This document shows, one piece after another, positions 49,279 through 60,300 of a stretch of 64,000 bases of DNA. The stretch lies in assembly GCA_025084515.1 (NCBI GenBank), contig JAJAGP010002026.1, positions 74,093 to 138,092 of the forward strand, given 5' to 3'. The notes under the pieces are model-generated. The model was not told the origin of the DNA and searched no databases. It worked only from the letters and a program-made list of their open reading frames with translations. Made by a program: the position numbers and the translations under genes. This DNA comes from Ancistrus triradiatus (Eukaryota > Chordata > Actinopteri > Siluriformes > Loricariidae). Position 1 is the stretch's first letter. Each line of letters opens with the position of its first letter.

Positions 49279-50485
49279 CAGGTCTGCGCCGTTTAACATC
49301 CGCAATGAGCGTTAACCAGACATTACCGGTCACACACAGAGAGTTTAGATATTTTGTACGTAGTGTGTTACAATTAATATTGATTTAATATCAATTAAAG
49401 CACAATATGAAAACATTTAGTACAGCACTGTACAATAATAATAGTGATTCCAATCTTGTATAAAACCTGACACACTTACCGAAAATGTTAGGAACAATAA
49501 TAACTTTTGCCCAAGAATGCAGTTCTCATTTCAGTCAGCAGGTGTCGCAAGGGTTCGCTTGTAATAGTTTCTGTCACAAACACATGTAGAGTGGTACCTC
49601 GGTTCTCGTTGTTAATTCGTTCTAGAAGGCTTGTCAAGAACAAATTTTTCCCATAAGTAATAATTGAATTACTGTTCCAGACCCACAGACAATCCACACT
49701 GTATAAGGCATGATATGCATTAATGCAGCTGTATTGTACAGGGGCTCCCTGATTTAGGATGGGGATACGTTCCGACAAACCCATCATAAGTGAAATGAAC
49801 TGAGGAGATTAACAAGTGTTTGGTAGGGCGATTTATACTGCATCACAGCGAAGCCCATGATGAGCAAGTTACTGTTTAAAACACTTACATTAACATACAG
49901 TTGGCCAAAATCAATAACACAAAGCTTATTTTATAATAAAATGTTCAAAAATCTGATGTAAAATGAGTGAGTAATGGATTGAAAGTGAAGAGTAAAAGAA
50001 GAACACTTACTCTATTGGTGAACTCAGGGCGCTAGCATAGCTGCTAAGCTAACTGCAGCCTCTGTTTCCTTTCGATTTCCTCATATAACCAAGCTTTTAG
50101 GATCCATTGAGACTTATTTGTACTAAAAATACAGTACTGTAGATGTAAATCTAAAGAAAAAAGATCTTCACTAAGGAAGTGCTATTGTGAATCTGAATCA
50201 CTGTGAATCATGAATCGTGAATCGAGTTTAAGCTGAAACGACTTGCGCAGCTCGACTCATACAATTTTAAGCAAGTGAGTCGAGTACCGGGCAAACGACC
50301 AGTACCGAGACAAATTTTTCTAGTCAAAAAGCATCAAGAACGAAATTCAACGAGTTCCAAGGTGGTCGAGAACCGAGGTACCACTGTATATAAGACCAAT
50401 TTATATTTCCTATTGTAATTCTTAAGACCTCGGACGTTAAAGTTGAACGGACGTTGATCGGATGGACGTTAAACGGGCAAACCTG
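49279..50485. mobile_element. DNA transposon carrying a nested transposon
   Basis: Outer termini are inverted: 'caggtctgcgccgtttaaca' at left and 'ggacgttaaacgggcaaacctg' at right, with TA flanks. The interior is interrupted by a second element (49588-50386). The right end lies about 140 bp from the coa7 stop codon. Confidence 0.65.
49588..50386. mobile_element. nested DNA transposon with strong terminal repeats
   Basis: Termini 'agtggtacctcggttctcg' (left) and its exact reverse complement 'cgagaaccgaggtaccact' (right), with TA at both borders. The interior includes 'gatttaggatggggatacg' (about 49750), another repeat fragment also seen near 27140. No transposase frame is visible. Confidence 0.8.
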
Positions 50486-50628
50486 TATACTTAAATACAC
50501 ACTTCCGCTGCCAGGTGTGGCAAAGTCTGCAAACCAGTGCATGGCACAGTCCTTACACAGGCTCTGTAAACAGAACTGTTCTCACGCTCTTTCCTACGCA
50601 CTGAAAACTCCAGCACTTTCTCGCTCTG

Positions 50629-53600
50629 TCACTCTCCGAACTTCAGTTGCCTCTCTTTCTGTTGGGCGTGCAGGTCTCTCGCTTTGTTCTTCAGCTCCTC
50701 GGCCTTCTGCTCGTTCTTCTCAGTGCCGTCGCCCAGTTTGTACATGCGGCTGGCATTGGAACAGCCCCAAACGTGACCCAGCTCACAGGCTCGCGTGGCA
50801 TACTTCAGAGCCAGAGGCATGTTCTTCTGCACTTCGTCTGAGCCCTGGATGTACAGAGCACTCAAGTTGAAGCAGCTAGGTCCAAACCCTCCCTCACAAG
50901 CTTTCTCGTAGTACTGACGAGCCAACACAGGGTCTGGATGCCCATCCAAGGTTCGGCCATCGTGGGCAAGCAGACCTACGTTGTGGCATGCATCCACGGA
51001 CTTCTTTCCTTTGGCATCACACGCCTTCAGAAAGCAGGAGTAGGCAGACTTTAGACACTTCGTCACCCCACCTGGGCTGGCAAAGACAGGACAGATATTG
51101 GGTTAAGATACTGACTTAATAAGCATCAAATCATTTGCATAATAAGTGTGCGAGTACGGGATTATACACTCAATGGCCACTTTCTTAGGTGCACCTGTTC
51201 AACTGCTCGTTAGCTCAAAAATCTGATCAGCCAATCACGTAGAAGCAACTCCATGCATTTAGGCTTGTAGACGTGGTCAAGGCGACCTGCTGAAGTTCAA
51301 ACCAATCATCAGAATGGGGAAGAAAGATGACCTAAGTGACTTTGAACGTGGCATGGTTGGAACAGTAATTCAAATAGCCAGTCTTTACAAAGCAGCTTGG
51401 AGAAAAGCATCTCTGAATGCACATGTCAAACCGTGAAGCAGAAGACCACACCTGGTGGCAATCCTAACATCTAAGAACGGACAACTGAGGCTACAATTCA
51501 CACAGGTGCACCAAAATTGGGCAACAGAAGATTGGAAAAACATTGCCTGGAGTATCGATTTGTGCGACATTCGGATGGTAGGGTAAGAATTTGGTGTAAA
51601 CAACAAGAAAGCATGGATCTGTCCTGCTTTGTATCAGCGGTCCAGGCAGGTTTTGTAATTGTATTGGATATACTTTCTTGGCACACTGTTGGTCCCAAAA
51701 TATCATGTGAGCATTCCTTAAAAGCCACAGTCTACCTGAGTACTGTTTCTGTCCATGTCCATTCCTTTATGACCACAGTGTACCATCTTCTGATGGCTAC
51801 TTCCAGTAGGATGATGCACCATGCCACAAAGCAGAGATCATCTCAAACTACTTTCTTGAACAAGACAAGGAGTTCACTGTACTCAAATAGCCTCTACATT
51901 CACCAGATCTCAATAAGAGCAGCTCTGGGATGTGGTGGAACAGGAGAGTCACATCATGGATGTGCAGCCGACAAGTGTGCAACAACTGCGTGATGCTATC
52001 ATGTCAGTACAAACCAAATTCTCAATGGAATGTTTGCAGCACCTTGTTGAATCTATGCCACGAAGATTTAAGGCAGTTCTGAAGGCACAAGGGGGTCCAG
52101 CCCAGTCCTAGCAAGCAAGGTGTACCTAAGAATGTTTCTGGCGAGGATAAATGTAAATTACATTCCCAGACTGTGAACTAACTTGCATTCTCCAGCACTA
52201 TGTGGAACTTCCGTTCTCATCTTTAAAACTTATAATACGTTTATTCTTAAGAAGAGCCTCAAACAATCATGACTTTTATAAATGCTTAATGCCTGACCTT
52301 TGCCAGTGACATGGTAAGCTCCTAGTTTATAGCAGCTCTCTCCATGACCGTGGAGCTCGCAGTTTTTCTTGAGAACCTGAGCGGCTGACTTGTAGTCTTT
52401 CTTCACACCCTCCAGGTAATCTGCCAACCTCTGACAACCTGGCCGGTAGAAACAGACATAAGAGAGAAAGTAGAGAAAATAGATTAAAATGTATGGGTTC
52501 ACAGTTAGTGGATTGGCCCTGTCCGTCCAATATCCGATGAGTGAATAGCGTCAATATTGGACCCGATACTGATACCCATCCCTAATATAATCACTCCACT
52601 TGGTCCTGAGCATACCCTGTCCCTAACTATAAGCAGAGGGACATGCCTAGAACAGTTCTAGCAAGAGCCTCCCAGGGGCATGGCAGAATATATTAGCGTA
52701 CCATTTCACTAGAAGATGCACCAAAATATTTGGAAAAGGTTAATGTCAAGAAAGGCCAGAGAGCAGAAACGAACACAAATGTAGTGTGATAATTAAACAG
52801 AACTGTGGTAGCCTAGTGTTTAAGGTACTGGACTATGAACCAGATGGTCCAGGGTTCAAATCCCACCTCTGCCAAGCTGCCACTGTTGAGTCCTTGAGCA
52901 AGACCCTTAACCAACAACTGCTTGGATTGTAACAGTTGCAAGTTGCTCTGCATAAGGATGTCTGCTAAATAATGTAAATTGTATCTTTAATGAACATGTA
53001 CCATCTTCTGCCATATTTCCTTGGCACACTTTGTGCCCCTTAATACCAACTGAGCATTTTTATACCACCTGAGTATTGTTGCTGATCATATCCATCCCTT
53101 TATGACCACTGTTTACCACCTTCTGATGGCTACTTCCTTGTCACAAAGCTCAAATCATCTCAAACTGGTTTCTTGAACATGGCAGTAAGTTCACTGCACT
53201 CAAATGGCCTCCACAATCACCAGACCTCAATCCAAGAGAGCATATTGGATGGGGTGGAACGGGAGCTTTACATCCTGGATGTGCAGCTGACAAATCTGCA
53301 GTGAGAATGGTTTCCAGCACCCTGTTGAATCTATGCCTTTTTGTGAAGGCAAAGGCAGGTTCAACCTAGTAGGGTGTACCTAATAACCTAAATGTATTTA
53401 GACGTGTACTAATAAACACGTTTTTGGATTCAATAAATTAGTTACTATGCGTAACTGATGAATTGCAGTTGCAGTTACTAGGAAAAGTTACGACTTTTAT
53501 ATTAATTGCACGTAGCCAACGCGCAGCATTATTACCTTCAGGATCCTTCTCTCTGTAGCATTGATAGCTGTACTCCACTCCAAGGTTGTCTAAAAACTGC

Positions 53601-53641
53601 TTCACTTCCTTTTCGTCCTCAAAATTAATCAGTCCAGCCAT
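50629..53641 (-). CDS. coa7: cytochrome c oxidase assembly factor 7 (3 exons)
   Basis: Complete coding region in three exons: 53641-53536, 52438-52298 and 51071-50629 (106 + 141 + 443 nt; both introns phase 1; 229 aa plus stop). The start ATG (53641-53639) gives MAGLINFEDEKEV and sits in an aaaATGg context. Sel1-like helical repeats include SCYKLGAYHVTGKG (residues 70-83), ACHNVGLLAHDG (110-121), SCFNLSALYIQGS and GCSNASRMYKLGDG. The many Cys residues within the repeats fit the family's import into the mitochondrial intermembrane space by the MIA40 disulfide relay. Known role of the family: assembly of respiratory complex IV; human loss causes neuropathy with ataxia. Length and exon layout match the vertebrate gene (about 231 aa). 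Intron 2 holds a Tc1 relic (51170-52135); intron 1 holds a SINE and a Tc1 fragment. No clear poly(A) signal was found before the transposon at 50485. It faces away from zyg11, with which it probably shares a promoter. Confidence 0.96.
51170..52135 (+). mobile_element. Tc1-like transposon, deletion derivative, in coa7 intron 2
   Basis: Starts 'actcaatggccactttcttaggtgcacctgttcaactgc' and ends 'agcaaggtgtacctaagaatg', the two ends of the family seen at 5638, 18935, 23328, 53018 and 54817. The interior keeps scattered transposase segments (the start near 51314 reads 'atggggaagaaagatgacct'), with about 150 codons of the N-terminal/middle part deleted and several frameshifts. Antisense to coa7. 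Confidence 0.85.
52800..52981 (+). mobile_element. tRNA-derived SINE in coa7 intron 1
   Basis: Head 'gaactgtggtagcctagtg', box-B-like 'gggttcaaatccc', family body, and tail 'gtctgctaaataatgtaaat'. Well preserved and antisense to the gene. Confidence 0.9.
53018..53395 (+). mobile_element. Tc1-like transposon, 3' fragment, in coa7 intron 1
   Basis: Contains 'ccttggcacactttgtgcccc', 'gaccactgtttaccaccttctgatggctacttcc', 'gtttcttgaacatggcagtaag' and the 3' end 'agtagggtgtacctaataa'. The reading frame is broken. Confidence 0.8.
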
Positions 53642-54343
53642 TTTGCGCAGACCTGCGAGCCTGTGGACTGCTTTGAGATGACGCACGTGAGCCTTGAGCG
53701 CACTTACCCAGGTGACCTTGTTCTGGGATCTTACAGCCGCTGAAATATTAGTGAAGTTTGGTGCTTGCGGATATTTAAGATGAAAAGTTAAACCCTGGGA
53801 ACATCAGCTACTAAACTACCTCACGCTTAAAGTGTATTCATCAGAAAACGTGGTTAAAAGCTCAACCTGAAGAGAATTAGAACAGAAACCCGGTGCTAGC
53901 ATGCGCCTTCCTGCTCACGTAGGACGCAATCAATTGGCTCTCTACGGCAGACGTAGCGCACTACGTAGGCTGTCCATGGCATTACTTCTTACCCTATGTA
54001 GTGTGCCTATAAAGGGAGGGTGAAGCTTTTTGAGCTTCCGTGCGTTACGCATCGCGATGTGTTTCCCGTGTGCTAACCTTGTTTATTTGTCGAGGGGCAG
54101 CCCTTTCCCTTCTGGCAGGAGAAATGCAAAAATGATTCCTGTTTGGACTTGACTCGGTGGCAGCTGGCAGCCGTGGCGTCTAATAGCTCTCGAAAACATG
54201 TTTTGGACGAAGGAAGACACTTGAGAATGAGATAATTGATGTATTTTCGGTTAGTCATAACGCTAGCCGCTAGCTGACGTTGGTGCTGCCCTGTCGGAAT
54301 TTTTTTTTTGAGTAGTGTTACAAACCGGATCACGATTCGCACC
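53642..54343. promoter_or_regulatory. probable bidirectional promoter, coa7 / zyg11
   Basis: Only 702 bp separate the coa7 ATG (minus) from the zyg11 ATG (plus). No TATA box is obvious. The region is less AT-rich than its surroundings around 53880-54060 and holds several 'acgtag' repeats (for example 53916, 53949, 53963). Divergent coupling of these two genes is also the arrangement in other vertebrates. Transcription start sites cannot be placed from sequence alone. Confidence 0.6.
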
Positions 54344-57300
54344 ATGGTAAGATCCAGTCTTTAACAGCCACTTGCTTGGTACAGTTATTGACTTCTTTGT
54401 GTAACATCGTAGTTTAAATGCGATTAAACCGGTGACATAACCGAGTCATGACTGGCATTACGCACAGGTTTGTTTTTGTGGATTCGTAAAATGCGTTGCT
54501 TGTCTTGTTATACCGGGTCCACCCAGCACGAATATGCATCTCGTGTAATATCCGTAATAACCCTCAAAGGGATGTATCATACCTGACATTCCTGTAATGT
54601 TTAAGATCGTGTTATGGAAGAGCTGAACTTAATCTCACTCTATTGCCAGGATTAAACGCTGCCTCATAATATCCTCCTGTTCAAAGTCATCGACTTACAA
54701 ACTGTTCCTCTCCCTAATGAGATCTTAAAAGCAAGCCTGAGGATTTGTCTTTATGGTAGACTAGTTGTTAGGTTCTGATTCACCTGAATCTGTAGTATCA
54801 GTATCGCGAGATCCACTTACAGGCCAGTTTATTAGGTTTATTAGGGTTGGACCCGCTTTTGCCTGCAGAGCTGCCTTAATTGTTCGTGGTACAGCTTCAA
54901 TAAGCTGCTGGAAACATTCCTCAGAGATCATGATGGCAACGCACAGTTGCTGCACATCCATGATGCCAATCTCCAGTTCCACCACATCTCAAGGGTGCTC
55001 TGTTGGATTGAGATCTGGTGACTGTGGAGGCCATTTGTGTACTGTGAACTCATTGTCATGCTCAAGAAACCAGTTTGAGATGTTCTGAGCTTTGTGCCAT
55101 GGTATGTTATCCTGCTGGAAGTACATTTATATTTAGCCACCTTTATCCAGAGAGACTTACAGCTGATACGGTCTTGCGATCCAAGCAATTAAAGGCTTTG
55201 CTCAAGGATTCTTGACCTTCTAGTCCATAGTCCAGCACCTTATCCACTAAGCTAGTCCCCCTATCAGAAGATGGTACACTGTGGTCATAAAAGGATGGAC
55301 ATGGTCAGCAGCAATACTCAGGTGGGCTGTGGTGGTTAAACAATGGTCAGTTGGGACCCAAAGTGCGGCAAGAAAATATCCTCCACACCATTAGGGCGGG
55401 TATCGTTGCTAGTTTACGTTTGCATGCCACGCAGTAATACTTATAAAGCGTCAGTCACAGTGCCGTTGTCGTCAATAAAGTCATGGGAAAATCATCTCTC
55501 AGCCAATCAGGTTGCGGGGTCGGAGCTAACTGTGGTATAATATACAATATTTTCATGGAGTTTATTTCTTAAATATAAATCTAATCTGCCCAAGGAGGGT
55601 GCGTTACTTTAAGTCTTGTTTTTCCCAAGGTTTCTTCCTCATCAAATTTAGGGAGTTTTTCCTTGCCACTGTCACCATATTGTTTCTCAGTTCAGACTGT
55701 GGGCCTAGATTGCTGTAAAGCTGCTTTGAGAAAATGATTTATACAATCTTCTGTCATGAGCTATAGAAATATCTTTGTCTTGACCTGACTGCTGTGTTAA
55801 ACGTGGTGGTTGCAGGATGAGGCTACCCCAGCATCTCTGACGGACTTGTGCCTGTCACTGGTCAGCTCTAGACTGGAGCTGTTCTGTGTGAAGCGGGCTG
55901 ATGGCTCCCTGTGCCTCCGTGATCATGTCGTCTTCCCTCAGGAGCTGGCTGACCAGTTGCTCTGTAAGATGGCCGCAGAGGGTAAGCAACAGCTCTAACT
56001 GTTTAACATCAGTAATAGCAGTGCAAATCAGAATAAGATGCTGACATTGACAGATTAAGTCAGCCAAACACTTTTGATTAGTATTGCACTGACAGAATAA
56101 AAATAAACATTGAACACAAGAAATTGCACTGATAGAATAGGGCATTTTGTTTACAATTTTAAACCTAATGTTTCTAGTCATTACTTTTAATTGCAAGGGA
56201 TTAAAGTTTTATTGTTTAAACAACTTGTACAAGAAAATTTGCATTGTTTTCATTGTTTACACTACAGAACAATAAAAGAAATGTCTTTTGTGAAATGTAA
56301 AGTCAATAATCGTGATAAAAGCGAATCATGAACTCAGTGTATCGTCACACCCCTACTTCTGTTTCTTCTCCAGGTTTGCTGAACGACAGCACGGTGGGGA
56401 TTTTCCGTAGCAGCCACCAGCTTCGGCTCCGTCGTGCCTGCATCCGCACGGCCCGGATCTCAGCCGAGGCCTTTGACCGAGCCCTATGTCGGCACCGGCT
56501 GCTGGAGCTGGATGCTTCGCATGTCAACGCTGATCTCACCATCACCGATATTCTTCGCTCCCTCATGGGCAGCAAGGCCTCGAGCGAGAACCTGCAGCGC
56601 CTCGCACTCAACGGCCTGAACATGACCTCCCTCGAGGAGCCCAGCGGCCGCTGCTTCAGCTTTCTGCAGGGCCTCAGAGCACTTAGCGTCTCTAACGTGG
56701 ACTTCTACGATTTGGGTCTGGTTGATGTATGCTCACTGCCTCGTCTAGAAAGCCTGGACATCTCCAACACGTCGGTGACCAACCTTACACCCTTGTTGGG
56801 GTTGAGGGCCAGCCTTCGTTACCTCACCATGCATCAGCTCAAACGGCTAGAAATGAACACTGCCCAGCTATTGGCTGTTCTTAGCCAGGTCAGATTTAGT
56901 GTTGTTTTACTCTGTGCATGCTTCCTTCGTCCAGGAAGCTTTGAATGGGTAGTCAACAGCACATATAAACTGTCAAGGCCAATCAATTTTAATAAGATGT
57001 CGAATAGGTGATCTGACTTTGACTAACCGGCACCTGCTCACACACGCCAACGTGTGCTTCCTGTAATACCCTAGCATTAAAACATGTCCTAACAGAATGG
57101 AAATCCCTCACTTCCTTAAAGACGAATTACAGTGTCTTAGGCACTCTATATTTCAGTTTATATACTGCTTAGTCCTTGTATACATTTTCGTGGTCACTGC
57201 ACTTTGTAGTTCTACGATTACAGACTGTAGTCCATCTGTTTCTCTGCATACTTTTAGTCCCCTTTACCCAGTCCTGCCAGGCATGTATTGCAAACAGCAA

Positions 57301-60300
57301 GCCTATAGTCTTCTTTACTCACTGTGAAGAACTTTCATGCTGAATATATGGCTGTGACCGAAATAGATCCCTGTTCTCTCATTAGTACTGCTCTGTATAG
57401 GGAGAGACTATTTAGGTTACTAAGCAGCACTAAACACAACTGAAATCTAATGCTACTTCATCATCAGAAAAAACAATCACTATAAAACACTTACTCACCG
57501 AGTGCCCTAGGTACCTACTGGAACCACAAAAACTGTCTCTGGCACAGTATCGATTATATGAGACTGATCACCGGGTATGGTCGAGCACGATGAAACCGGC
57601 CACTTCCGATCACCGGCTGATTGTTTGGTGCATCTGTAATGTTTACACCGAGTCATGTAGGATACTCTCTTATCCTGAGAGATTTTCACTTATAACAACG
57701 TGTAATCCAAGAAAGTCCAGGGTATGGTACTTGTCGAACTAGGGCAGCTCCATAATCCAGTACCTTAGCTGCAATACACAGACCCACGTATTTATACTTA
57801 TATGTGAGTTTCTAACAATCACCCATTTGTTTTTCAGTTGGAAGGTCTGCAGCACCTGGATATCTCGGACGACAAGCAGTTCACGTCAGACATTGCCAGG
57901 CTGTTGCTGGAGATGCCTGGTATCTTGCCAGCACTGGTGTCTCTGGACCTGTCTGGCCGGAAGCAGGTGACAGATAAGGCAGTGCGGGTTTTCGTGGAGG
58001 ACCATCCTGGAATGATCTTTGTTGGACTTCTGGCCACCGATGCTGGATTCTCTGACTTCTTGTCCGGAGAAGGCGTCTTGAAGGTGCGTCCCTGAACAGA
58101 CATGCACTAAATTAAATCCAAAGCATTGGTATTACAGGGAACCAGCGAAGTGGTGTGTAAGTGAAACTAACATCTGCATAGAACGTTATGCGGGTGTCAC
58201 CTATTGTTCATTGTAATAGATAACGTGTAAGTCTTCAAATTAGAGTCTAAACGTGACATGTACAGATGCAGACATGACATACACTGCCCGGCCTAAAAAA
58301 AAATGGTCACCACCTGGATTTAACTAAGCAAATAGTTAAATAGTTAAAAGAAAAAACCTCCCATTGGATAATTACTGCATTGGTGATTTATGTTTCATCT
58401 GGCAACAAGTTGTTTTACTCTAACTGATGCAATGAGTAGCTTCTCATTTGGTAAACAACCATGTCAAAAGGTACACCCTGTGGTCGTGGGAAACATGTTC
58501 ATTTGTTTCAGGAGGGTTCAGGGAGCATGAGACATCATTTTCACACATGGATTGGCCACCACAGAGTCCACGATACGGCTGTAGGGTTTTTGTTATGTCA
58601 TTTTTGCCCCAATGATCCTTCATCTATTGTTTATCTTCTCTTTTTTTAAGTTCTCTGTGGTGCCAAGACATTTTGGTTGGTACCTTTTGGCTACTGATTT
58701 TCATTACTCATTTCTAAAATGGAGAAACTAACGTTGAGACATCCCCTACATCCTTTACCAATATACTATAATAGCACTGTAATATTATTTTTGTATTCTC
58801 ATATACTCAAACAATAACTCGCCAAGAAGGAGCTGTTGGAATCGAATGAAACTTTGTATGTGTGAATGTAAGTGATTGCAATATCAGTGCGAAAGGATAA
58901 GTTTACAGTGGAAAACTCTATGATAGAAAGGAGGCTCTAGTACCCTGTTAGGCTGCCTCTAGCCTGGATTCAAGATGAGATACGGTTGGGAATGGAGGCA
59001 AACCGGTTCTGTATGGTATTCTCTGGCACATTTTTTTTTTACAGATGTTGCAGCTGGGCCTGTAGATCCTACGCACTCGTAGGTTGCCGAAGCAGGTGTC
59101 CCAGCTAGTCCCATAAATGCTCTATTTGGAGATAAATCTGGTGACCGCCAGACCTAGGAAGTGTTGCAATCTGGCGGTGACATTCCTGGGAACACTTGCT
59201 GTGTGGGCAAGCATTATCCTGCTGAGAAATGCCAGTTGGAAGCCCTGCCATGAGAGGCAACACATGGCAAATCCTGCATATATCGCTGAACAGTTAGTGT
59301 CCCTGGTATCACTACTAGGGTTGTCGTATGCAATGGCTCCCCATCGTCACACCAGCAGTTGGTCACCGTGTAGCTCTACAGCAAATGCAGGATTGCAGCG
59401 CCACCATGAGGCCTCCATACTCCAAACGAATCGTCATTAGATCCCAAACAGAACATGGATTTGATACGTTTCAGTCCGTAGCAGTCCAGGTTTCTCGTTC
59501 ATGACACCACTGCAAACACAGGCAACAATCTGGCATTTCTATCTCGGTGTGTTCTTTATTTGTCAATGAGTATGAGTGTATTTGAACTGTGTATTTGATT
59601 GTACTTTGTATAAGAACATTTTATCACTTCAGCTGTGATTTATGGTTCCGTGCTTGTAGGTGACCGGGGAGGCAAACGAGACTCAGATCTGCGAGGCTCT
59701 GCGGCGTTACAGTGAGAGAGAAGGCTTCGTCAGGGAGGCACTCTTCCATCTCTTCAGCCTCACACACATCATGGAGAAAGCTCGACCTGACATTCTCAAA
59801 GTATGTGTGCAGCCTACCTTCACTGCCCTGTTCTTCCTCCTCACTTAGAACCTCCCACACACACTCTCACAGCTGGGTTTTCATCTTAATATAGATACGT
59901 AGCCGGTGTTTGTTTGTGCTCTGCCGGTCTGACGTTCTGCTCATTTCTTCTGCTTGTTGTCCTTATTCTATTGTAGTGTCTACATTTTTGGTTTCAGATT
60001 CCTTCTCTTTAAATCCTTCTACAGAAACTTTGTGAACGTTTTAGATTTTTCAGTTTGACCTGAAACACCATCTGATTTTGAAACACATTCTGAATTCCAA
60101 AAGTAGGTGGAACCCGATTAAACAAATGGGACAAAATATTAAACTAATGTCATTTATTGAGGAAAATAATATGACTTCTGTGAGTCACAAAAGTATGTGA
60201 ACCTCTAGAATTTGTGGTTAACTTGAAGGAGAAGTTGGTTGGGTGTTTTCAGTCAATGGAATGATAATCAGGTGTGAGTGCGCACCCTGTTGTATTTAAA

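Noticed and set aside
50454..50870. 138-codon plus-strand frame overlapping coa7
   Set aside because: Antisense shadow of coa7 exon 3.
51517..51993. 158-codon plus-strand frame in coa7 intron 2
   Set aside because: Decayed Tc1 transposase part, not a host gene.
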